A stretch of DNA of 64,000 nucleotides from Silene conica (lineage: Eukaryota > Streptophyta > Magnoliopsida > Caryophyllales > Caryophyllaceae), in assembly GCA_029255685.2 (NCBI GenBank), contig CM055312.2:68400792-68464791 (forward strand), in the 5' to 3' direction. A model generated the notes under the pieces. That model saw only the letters and a program-made list of their open reading frames with translations. It had not been told where the DNA came from and searched no databases. This document shows, piece by piece, positions 12,542 to 21,290 of the stretch. A program made the translations under genes and the position numbers. Numbering within the stretch: the first letter of the stretch is position 1; the number at the start of each line of letters is the position of its first letter.

Positions 12542-12615
12542 GGTCGACCGACCAGCTACTCCAGTCGGCCGACCACGACCTCGGTCGACCGACCAGTTAT
12601 TCCAGTCGGCCGACC
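12542..12615. repeat. Two palindrome pairs (12-9-12) in D 3' LTR
   Basis: GGTCGACCGACC at 12542 and AGTCGGCCGACC at 12563 are separated by 9 nt. The same pair repeats at 12583 and 12604 with a different 9-nt spacer. Confidence 0.9.
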
Positions 12616-13182
12616 GTGGTCCTGCTACAAGTCGGTCTTTCGAATTTTATTACCTATGCATATTCATCCCCTACATCCTAACATATGAAAATTAGCTACT
12701 CATAATTACTGGAACAATAATAAAAACGAGATTTGATATGGAAAACATGGTGAACGATAATCTAAACATGCAAGAATTAATAAAGCTTGGGATTCTAACT
12801 TAAACCGGATGTGATAAAAATAAGAACAATAATAAAACTAGATTAAAAGAATAATTACCGGAAATAGGATTAAGGCAGAAAAGGAACAAACTTTATTGAT
12901 GAATGTTGAAAGATTGAAGAACAAACTAAAAGTGTTGAGAATTATTGAAAGATTGTAATTGAACTAAAGACTAAATAAAACTCTCTAAATAAGACTTCAT
13001 ACTGAAAGATTCGATGCAAAACTTGATTCTCAAGATCTAAGATCTAAGATAGTAGAAGATATGATAGTCGAAGATATCTAACCCTAATCACAAGATTAGT
13101 TTATATAGGTAGAAAAGTAAGAGTTTCCTAAAGATTCTAATTCTAATTTATTTCCGAAAAGAATTGATTGGGCTTCTGTTGT

Positions 13183-13315
13183 GGTCGGTCGACCTACTAT
13201 TCGGGTCGGTCGACCGCTTCCTGTTGGGCTTCTTTTATTTCCGGCATTCCTTGAAATTTGGGCTTAGTTAAAATTCAGGACTGGTCGGCCGACCTGTTTA
13301 GCTGGTCGGTCGACC
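13183..13315. repeat. Two palindrome pairs (12-9-12) in D 3' LTR
   Basis: GGTCGGTCGACC at 13183 and 13204 form one pair; GGTCGGCCGACC at 13283 and GGTCGGTCGACC at 13304 form the other. Both spacers are 9 nt. Confidence 0.9.
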
Positions 13316-13585
13316 GCCTCTGTACGGAAATCTTCGGATTTCTTCTGTTTTGACTCTTGGTACTTGATTTTGACTCCAGTTGACTTTCCATTTATTCCTT
13401 AATTAAGCAAAAGACTTGAGGATACGAATTTGGTGCTAAATCGTCTCTTTTCCGCATAAATCTGCAAAAGTGCATAAAAATACGAAAGTACACAATTTGT
13501 GGGAAATAAAGGCTAAAACATAGTAAATGAGCGACCAAATACGTGTAAAAATAGATGTAAAACATCATAAAATAGACACGTATCA

Positions 13586-14736
13586 AATTCCCCAAACCAA
13601 ACCCTTGCTTGCCCTCAAGCAAGAAATAGACTCGATCTTAACTAATGGAACGATTTCAATCTCAGAGCGAAATTTACATGTTAGCCTAAACCAATGTCAA
13701 GTACAAAATAAGAAAGCATTTAAATCATGCAAACGAGTTATAGGGTTGTCAGATTTGCAAATAAAGAAACTATAGAGACTTAATACCATGGACTCTCGCG
13801 GTACGCTCGAGACACTCATGAAGCAAAGGGTGAGTATATGTAAAAGATAGAAATAAGTAATTTTGTAGAGACACTCACCTAACTGCGACCCATGAAAACA
13901 TGCCTGCAATCTAACATGAACAGGAATTCTACAACTTTGTATAACAATCTCATTTAAGTGACCTAGATACATGCAAATGAGGTAATGAAAGATATGTGAG
14001 ATAAAAGGTAAAAGTGGTTAAGATGTTTTTGGATATGTGGGGTTAGTAGCCAAGCTAGTAAAACCGATTCCCAACAACATATTTCACAACTTTTGATATT
14101 AAGAAGGTGCTCTTTTTGTGGCACAAGTCTCACATTAAATAGGAAAGGACTCCCAAATATTTTGAATGAAGTACGGGAGTGATAACATATAAAAGAAAGG
14201 GATTTTTGGAACGAATTTTTTTTCTGATGATGTCAGGTGGTCGGCCGACCTATTAAAGTGGTCGGTCGACTGACTTCCGTATTTTCCGGATTTTTTTCGT
14301 TTTTCTTTTCTTTCTTTCTTTTTCTGAATTTTTCTGTTCTTTTTTTCTTTTCCTTTTCTCTTTTTGCTTATGATAGCATAGAAACCAAGATGCCTCAAAA
14401 AATAATCCAATGACCACAAATACTAGCTTGGAAAGGTAGGCTAAGTATGGGATGTAGTTTTGGGGGAATAAAAAGGCAATTTTGGCTATGTAAGGCTTAT
14501 GGGTAAATATGAGAAAAGGGATCCCAAATGCACGTATCAAGACTCACAAAACGAGAAAGTAAAACAAGTATATAGCAATTCAAGCTCATGTTTATGCATA
14601 TTGATGTAACATGTTCCAAGGGGAGTACTACTCACATCCTAGACAACTGGTTTAAGAATGAAACCAGGAAATAAGCTCTAAACCTTAGAATGTATAGTAG
14701 GTTGCCAAGGTATAAGTCAAGTCTCAAGATATGCAA
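13586..14736 (-). other. Element D 3' internal region, non-coding
   Basis: Lies between the D 3' LTR and the E insertion. No protein domain was seen. It is AT-rich with a T/C-rich tract at 14290-14365 and one palindrome pair at 14239-14271. The sequence next to the LTR on the element strand (complement of AATTCCCCAAACC) is the probable polypurine tract. Confidence 0.7.
14239..14271. repeat. Palindrome pair (12-9-12) in D interior
   Basis: GGTCGGCCGACC, 9 nt, then GGTCGGTCGACT (last base altered). Confidence 0.88.
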
Positions 14737-15715
14737 TGTAACATCCCGTATTTTCGTAAAATCTAATTTAAGCGTTTTAAATTATTTTAAGTAATAAAAT
14801 AATAATTTGGCAATTTATTTCGAAAGACTTTAATTTAATAAGTAAGGTCCGTCTTAAGAACCTTAAGTCCTTAAGACGAATACGAACTTGGCAAACCTTT
14901 TAATATCCGACTCAAGTATCCGTGTAAATATCCGTTCCACTTTAATTATTCGGAAAGGACGACTCACTTGTCCTCTTATAAGTAATATGTCGACATAATT
15001 CATCTCCTTCAACTTTCATTTTACAGTAAACCAAATCTCACAAAAACCTCCTTAAAACCTCTCCTTCTTTTGTGAAGTTCTTCATCATCCGTTCACCAAA
15101 TCGCAAAAGTAAGTACGTTTTCGGAATCCTCGTTCGATTTCCAAGCCATCTATCACTTTCATTTTGCAAATCCTTAAACTCGAAAATGGGGTTGTTTTCC
15201 CTAAATCTCGTTTTAAGTCCTTAAACTCGTTTGTTTATGTTGTAGGCGAAGGCTTAGACGATCCAGAGGGTGTTAGCAACTTAGTTGAGGAGGATCTTTA
15301 GCCGGAATCGCTTGAGAGGTGACGATAATGAGAAACTCGGCCTTTGTGTGTATATTAGCAAATTTATTGGGTTCTTGTGCTTAGTTTCTGATTTTTGTGG
15401 AAGTATAATGTTTATTAGACTTAGTAGTATGTTAGGAGTGTTCCTTCTTGATGAATTCATGCTTGGATGGTGTTTCATATGTTCAATCCTTCATTTTTCA
15501 GAAATTCATACTCTTAAGACGGATACAAGAATTGTTTGTAATTTGTGTTTTAGATGTTCAATAATCATATTATGGTATGCTTGAGGATTGTCATGGGTTA
15601 TTTGTGCTGATAGGAATGAGTTGTTGCTTGGAATCGTTGTATAGCATTGTTTGTCAAAAATTGGTGAAATTGGGAGAATTGCAGGAAACCCGTGAATCAG
15701 CCTGTTCGTGCTGAT

Positions 15716-15790
15716 GCGCAGGCTGCGCAGGTCTGTGCGCAGGCTGCGCAATTGAGGCGCAGCTGCGCATCCCCAAAGCGCAGGCTGCGC
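15716..15790. repeat. GCGCAGGCTGCGC palindrome array in E LTR1
   Basis: Four 12-13-bp self-complementary words (GCGCAGGCTGCGC three times, GCGCAGCTGCGC once) separated by 7-9 nt. The same array recurs at +6554 and +13108 in LTR2 and LTR3. Confidence 0.93.
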
Positions 15791-16160
15791 AATCAGTCTG
15801 GAAACCGTGTTGATTTATTGTTTCGTGATTTTTTGGGTGTTTGTTTCCCAATTGTTTAAGTGACTTTTTAGCTATGCTTATGAATATATTCACATGATTT
15901 AGAATGTATGTTTAGGCTAATTAAAGTATGACCAAGTATTTAACCAAGTACCTTATATTTAATGCTTTTAATGGTTGTTGTAAGGTTGTTGCTCTAAGTT
16001 GTTCTTCATGCTTAAGTATCATTTTCAAGTGTTTAAGATGATGGTTATTGGGTAGCTATCAAGTAGTAATTAGAGATGTGGTTCATCTAGCCTATGTTAG
16101 TTATCCTTTTAATCATTGTGCCTTGAGTTTTATTGCGAAGAACTTAGAGTAGGAAGGGAG

Positions 16161-16197
16161 CCCAGCCTGTAGACCGGCCGCCTGCCAGCCGGCTGGG
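16161..16197 (+). other. Stem-loop in E LTR1
   Basis: CCCAGCC (16161-16167) pairs with GGCTGGG (16191-16197), with a possible inner GGC/GCC helix. It marks the upstream edge of the structured zone. Confidence 0.6.
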
Positions 16198-16422
16198 AGT
16201 GCATGTGGGGATGGTTACGAGTAGTAAACTTATCCTAAGTTTAGTAAGAGACTTAGTGGACCTAGTCAAGTGTTGTTGACCCTTAGACTTATGAGATGGA
16301 AGTCTTGAGTTAGTCTTCTGTTGTGGTTCTTGGTTGCCTATTGTTCATGTGAGTTGAGGTCCCCGGAGGATGGGCAACACTATATTGGGTTTGGGAATGG
16401 AGTGAGGATAGAGACCCCCCGG

Positions 16423-16454
16423 CCGGGCAACCGGAAGGGAGACCGGCTCTCCCT
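16423..16454 (+). other. GNRA-capped double hairpin, copy 1, in E LTR1
   Basis: CCGG-GCAA-CCGG (16423-16434) is a 4-bp stem with a GCAA tetraloop. It is followed at once by AGGGAGA-CCGGC-TCTCCCT (16436-16454), a 7-bp stem. A diverged second copy lies at 17276-17308. Confidence 0.65.
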
Positions 16455-16550
16455 CAACTTAGTTCCCGGGGTCAATTAAGTGTTGATTTGAGGTTAAGAA
16501 AAAGTAGAACTATAGATTAGTTCTTAGACTTTGGATGATATTGTTTGATG

Positions 16551-17118
16551 CGTATTAAGTTATGCCTTAAGTTGGCCTCTGAACTTAATACGTGAGTTGT
16601 TTGTCATATATGGGGATATGCCTTAAGTTGGCCTCTGAGCCCTATATGTGTATGTTTGTCGTGTCTGGAACATGCCTTAAGCTGGCCTCTGAGTCCAGAC
16701 ATGTATGATTGTGATCGCGTTGGAACATGCCTTAAGTTGGCCTCTGAGTCTGACGAGTAGAGCAGCTGCACAACGGGGCATTTAGGTCGTAACGCCTCAC
16801 CCGGAGTGCAGATGTTTGGTGCTAGAACATGCCTTAAGCTGGCCTCTGAGTTTAGTACCTTGTGATGTGGTGAAGGGACATGCCTTGAGTTGGCCTCTGA
16901 GTCCTTTGCTTTTGGATGCTAGTCTATGCCTTAAGTTGGCCGCTGAGTCTAGTATCTTGCTGATTGGCAGGTCTATGCCTTAAGTTGGCCTCTGAGTCCT
17001 TGCTTGCTGAATGATATGTTTGGTGTCTAGGTTATGTCTTAAGTTGACCGCTGAACCTTTTCACTTGCTGAATGTATTTGGTATAGGTTATGTCTTAAGT
17101 TGACCGCTGAACCTTTAC
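16551..17118 (+). other. Array of ten covarying stem-loops in E LTR1
   Basis: The core ATGCC-TTAAGTT-GGCCTCTG occurs ten times (core starts 16562, 16618, 16672, 16727, 16829, 16880, 16926, 16975, 17034, 17090), each flanked by arms that differ between units yet complement each other. Unit 1 has an 11-bp perfect stem (CGTATTAAGTT with AACTTAATACG); unit 3 has TGTCTGGA with TCCAGACA. Within the core GCC and GGC can form an inner stem around TTAAGTT. In units 9 and 10 these become GTC and GAC, a compensated change. Function is unknown; a structured RNA in the LTR transcript is the simplest reading. Confidence 0.8.
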
Positions 17119-17275
17119 TTGCTGATGTTGTCTTCGTACCTTGAGTTGGTTTGTATCAGAGATAGTTATTGATAAAGATGAGTTAATCAATGTTTATTGA
17201 GTTGTGGTTTAATCATCCAAGGCATTGGATGACTCTTGTTCGGTTTCATAAATAGTGGGATTGAAAGACCCCCCG

Positions 17276-17308
17276 ACTGGGTAACCAGTAGGGAAACCGG
17301 CTCTCCTT
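17276..17308 (+). other. GNRA-capped double hairpin, copy 2, in E LTR1
   Basis: ACTGG-GTAA-CCAGT (17276-17289) and AGGGAAA-CCGGC-TCTCCTT (17290-17308). Compared with copy 1, a C-G pair has become T-A and the loop is still GNRA. Confidence 0.65.
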
Positions 17309-17846
17309 CCTATTTGTTTATGAAGTTAGTTGAGAGCCGTGCATGGTAATCGCATGATAGTAAGAGATCAGATGATGAGTTGTTTATGCTTCACATGTTG
17401 TTATATGCTGGAGTATTCTATATTGTTTTATATGTTACGTGTTGTCACAAAAGGTGGCTAGGAGAACTCTAGTCACTCCCCACTGATTGTGGCGTACATG
17501 TTTTCATGTATGTAGGTACATGCTGGTTGGAGCAGGGGTTCACGAGAGCTAGCGAGCGATGATCCGTTCATCTTGATTTACCTTATGTCGTTTAGCTGGA
17601 CTCGTAGTTGTTACTTTTGTTTTGGTGCCGGTAGGGATGTTCCATCCCCGGCTGATGTATTTATGTTATGTTTCAGTTTGATACTTAGAACTGCTACTTA
17701 TCTATTGCTGTTTATATCAGTTCTGTTTCCAGTTTCAGTTTAAAGCTTCTCGCATGTTAGTTTAGTTTGCTAAAAAGTTTAAATTCCGCTGCATTTTTGG
17801 TACTTTTATGTGTTTATATTTCCGCTTTCGCGAGGGGTTTTACAGT

Positions 17847-17858
17847 TGGTATCAGAGC
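17847..17858 (+). promoter_or_regulatory. Element E primer-binding site, unit 1
   Basis: TGGTATCAGAGC, 2 bp after LTR1; tRNA-Met type. The same site recurs at 24401-24412 after LTR2. Confidence 0.92.
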
Positions 17859-18015
17859 ATTATTGCTCCCGACGCACTCATGTGACCCCCAACCTTAACT
17901 TGACCAAATAAACAAATAATGAATGAGAGATGGGGTAGATTTAAGGACTTATACTGTAGTCTGTTTGTGCCTTGTTAAGAATACGTCTAACGGTTTACTC
18001 TCTTATGATTTAAGA

Positions 18016-19437
18016 ATGACAGAAACAACCTATGAGGAGAGTCCTGAGATGCGAGCCCTCATTCAGACTCTTCGGGATTGCGAAGCTAGGTCATCTACGC
18101 CTTCTTCCTCATTGCAAATCTCGGGAAGTAACCAACCTGGAGGATTGGCTTGGATTGTCACCCAGATGTGGAGGAATGCAGCTAAGACATTCGACGGAGA
18201 GACCAGTGCTGCGACCCTCACTGCTTGGTTCTTCGACATGGAAAGGAATTTCATGATTTACGATGTTCGGCCTGAGGATCAGACCCGAGTAGCATCCCAG
18301 TTCTTAGTTCGTGAGGCCAGGAGTTGGTGGATGACGATCAGTACCCCTGCTACTCGTGACCCTACTTTCACCTGGAGTCGTTTCAAGACTCTTCTTGGCA
18401 TGAGGTTTTACCACAGGGACATCCGCCAGGATAAGATGACCGAGTTCATGAACCTTCGCCAAGGAACCCTTTCTGTTCAAGCCTTCACCAATCGATTTGA
18501 GGAGCTAATTCACTTTGTTCCACAGCTAGTTGAGAGAGAAGAAGACAAAGCCTATCTGTTTCGGAGCAAGCTTAATGCTGAGACTAGGAGTGTAGCCAGT
18601 GGTGACCCGACTTCTTACTTCCAGAGTTACTACCGTGTCCTGCGAGCGGAGGACCCTTATGAGATCTATTGTGAGAGAGCTAGAGCTTTCTCTCCTCCTC
18701 GACCGCCTTTGCATAGATGTCGAAGCGGGAGACCTCTTAGCCCTCTTGCCTCCTCTCCTCTCGGAAAGAGGAAGTGTCCCCAGAAGAACAAGAAGCCCCA
18801 GAGAGTTAAGACTTCCCAAATCCGGAGCATGAGCCTCCCATCGGACGTTCCCCTTAAGTGCTTCAAGTGCCACAAGGATCTCCATCTTGGACTTGACTGC
18901 CATGGCAACCCGCATCAATGCTTTACCTGCGAGGGATTTGGACATCGCTCTTTCGAGTGCCGCGTAGGGAAGGGCGCCGTCAACCGAGCTATCACTATTG
19001 ACCCTAAGACTTCCAGGGATCGAGACATGGAACCCTCGACAGAAGCTCCCCTGAGATGTTTCAAGTGTCGCGAAACCCTTCATCCCGGAGCTGACTGTCA
19101 CGGTAACCCTTATCTTCGCCATGCCTGCAAGAAGCCCGGGCATCGCTTCTTCGAGTGCCCCGAGAGGAATACCGCCGTTGACAGGGCTGTTACTACTGAC
19201 CTAGAGGCTGAGACCAGTGGAGCCAGAGCTGTTCAGGACCAAGCTGAGACTGGAGTTCATCCTGACCCACCGACTGGTATGTTCATGCCTACTGTCTTAT
19301 TTATGGTCGATATACTTGTAACCGTTAAGATCTTAATCTCCTTCCTTAGATTCCTGTTAATCTTCTTTGGAATCTGTCTTCATTCCCTTTTGACTCAACC
19401 TGATAACTTGCTTCCTCTAAAACACCTTGTGCGGTAA
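18016..19437 (+). CDS. Element E gag, unit 1
   Basis: A full-length open frame. I prefer the MTETTYEES methionine (18016); an upstream in-frame ATG at 17923 would add 31 residues. The retrotransposon gag domain is clear (NAAKTFDGETSAATLTAWFFDMERNF, ASQFLVREARSWW, RHDIRQDK-like and FTNRFEELIHFVPQL). It is followed by a basic linker and four CCHC zinc-knuckle positions, counted from 17923: residues 313, 333, 379 and 399. The fourth knuckle is broken here because its first cysteine codon is CGC (Arg, 19117-19119). The C-terminus (GMFMPTVLFMVDILVTVKIL onward) is hydrophobic and may lie beyond the real protein end. No protease or pol follows, so the element depends on partners for reverse transcription and integration. 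A second copy at 24570 differs at two residues. Confidence 0.85.
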   Translation: MTETTYEESPEMRALIQTLRDCEARSSTPSSSLQISGSNQPGGLAWIVTQMWRNAAKTFDGETSAATLTAWFFDMERNFMIYDVRPEDQTRVASQFLVREARSWWMTISTPATRDPTFTWSRFKTLLGMRFYHRDIRQDKMTEFMNLRQGTLSVQAFTNRFEELIHFVPQLVEREEDKAYLFRSKLNAETRSVASGDPTSYFQSYYRVLRAEDPYEIYCERARAFSPPRPPLHRCRSGRPLSPLASSPLGKRKCPQKNKKPQRVKTSQIRSMSLPSDVPLKCFKCHKDLHLGLDCHGNPHQCFTCEGFGHRSFECRVGKGAVNRAITIDPKTSRDRDMEPSTEAPLRCFKCRETLHPGADCHGNPYLRHACKKPGHRFFECPERNTAVDRAVTTDLEAETSGARAVQDQAETGVHPDPPTGMFMPTVLFMVDILVTVKILISFLRFLLIFFGICLHSLLTQPDNLLPLKHLVR

Positions 19438-21290
19438 CCTACCATAGATGAACTTGGAAACCTCTTGGAATTTGCTGTAGACCATGATTTGGAGAGTGTT
19501 GTTACTTGAGGGGAAACCTAAGGAGCTTGTTGAATACGTGTTGGGTAACCCTAGAGTTGTTATGTTACTAATTTGAAGAGTAAGTGAATGATGAGATAAT
19601 TGTGCTAGGTAGAGTGTCTTACGTGGCTTTAGATGGGATTTGGGTGTGAGAATCTTGCTGAGTCATGGATAATTGTGAGTTGGAATGTCCATTTGAGGAT
19701 CTCGAGGAACTTAGAGTGAAGATTGATTTCGAGGAATATGATGAAGGTACTGACGTTGCCTGATAATTGAATGAGTCAAGCTATTGCTATTTGAACTTGA
19801 GGAAACGAGAGTTGTTAGTAATGGTGTGAGAACATTGGAACATTTACAAGAACTTGTGGAATCGACTGAGTGGTTGATCTTAGGTTACTTAATGGATCTT
19901 AGCACTTATCTAATGAAAGACTCAAAGGAAAATTTAGGATGCATCAGCAGTTTGAGAATGAATGATTTGTTGAGAGATGTAAGTCCAGAAACGCGTTAAC
20001 GTGAGTATGGTTATTGTGGACTGTGATACAAGTCTAGCAGATGTATCACATGAGTTGAGTAGCCTGAGAGTTTGGTTGAATCGTCATTTGGGAACTATCT
20101 GTGACGAGCTATCTCAACATTTGAGGAATAAATCATTTAAAGGATAATGTTGCTTTAGACTTCGAGGAACCTTGAGATTCGAATCGTTTTGAGGAACTAG
20201 TCATGAAGACCCGTCATAGACGTGCCTGACTTGGAAGTTGTTACCTTAATGAGATCTTATGTTGAATGCTCATTGTGATTATAATTTGGGAATTTAAGAT
20301 ATTGAACCTTGCGAAATAGGTTGCTAGGATCGAACGGTCAGAATTTAAGATTAGAGGATAGTTAATGCTATATCTTGAGTTTTGAGGATTTATTGTTGTG
20401 GTAATAAAGTTTCGATTCAGAGTTTTGGAAACCTTCTTGTTGTGGAATGCCCTGTTTTGTGGATGAGATAGGGGTAATAGGAACCGCGAACCATTGTGAG
20501 CATTAAGGTTACGGGAATCGCCTTTTGGGTTATACTAGGGATCGTTGGAAGGGTGTTTCGATTGTGAATTTAGCGGTTAGTGCACCCATGTTTGGCAAAG
20601 GTTACCGTCTTCTTTAACCTCCGACTTAATCGTTCCGTTCCTTCGACCCTTCTTTTTGAATCCTTACAGTCGCGAGGCTTGGAACCCCTAATCCTTCTTA
20701 TCAAAAATAAGCTCTGCGACCGTTTCCGCGCTCTCGAGCGTCTGTTTTGGAACTTGTTTCCCAATTGTTGACTTTAAGTCCATTGTTTTTGGGAAAAAGC
20801 TTAATTGTTTTAAAAAGCTGAAACTGCTTTCTCTTCCGTTAGAAGCAACTTTTAGTCATGGTTACCATTGTACTCTTCAAAAATTTGAGAAATAAAGGTT
20901 AATTTGGAAGAAAACTTGATTTTGAAGAACTGGATATTTTACAATTTGGCAGACTTCAGCGTTGATTGCCACTAGAACGAGTTATTGGAGACGTCTGATA
21001 ACCCGTACTGTGCCCATCGACACCGAATCGACCCAAATTTCGAATTTTGGCTGATTTAATTATGGGACTTGTCTTAGATCTGGAATGATGGACTCTTGAA
21101 TACGTAACGAGAATCCCGACATCCATTGACAAGACTTGTGCCTTGAAACCTTTTATTGCTTGAAACCTTTCTGCAAGATAAAGTTTTGGGTTATCATAAC
21201 CCGCTTGATATATTTTGGAAGTTAGAGTTATTTGTATTGTTACTTCCACCTTCGAGTTTCGAGGACGAAACTTTTTGAAGATTGGGTGAT
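19438..21290 (+). other. Element E interior, non-coding part of unit 1
   Basis: 1.85 kb between gag and LTR2 without recognisable RT, RNase H or integrase motifs. It ends with a purine-rich stretch (GAAGATTGGGTGAT) that should serve as the polypurine tract. It is repeated at 25992-27844. Confidence 0.75.

Larger units (their letters stand above)
11950..13585 (-). repeat. Element D 3' LTR
   Basis: 1636 bp, nearly identical to 34771-36406. It contains four of the 12-9-12 palindrome pairs (12542-12615 and 13183-13315). Confidence 0.95.
14737..17844 (+). repeat. Element E LTR1
   Basis: 3108 bp, TGTAACATCCCG to GGGGTTTTACA. It carries a palindrome array at 15716-15790 and a structured zone at 16161-17308 (listed separately). 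Confidence 0.96.

Noticed and set aside
16551..17118. CRISPR-like array: about 20-nt repeats separated by unique spacers
   Set aside because: The unique parts are complementary to each other within each unit, spacing is irregular (46-102 bp), and the array lies inside a plant retrotransposon LTR. No cas genes are present.
18526..19143. Long antisense open frame (205 codons), repeated at 25080-25697
   Set aside because: It lies wholly opposite the gag of element E with no recognisable domain; a shadow of the sense frame.
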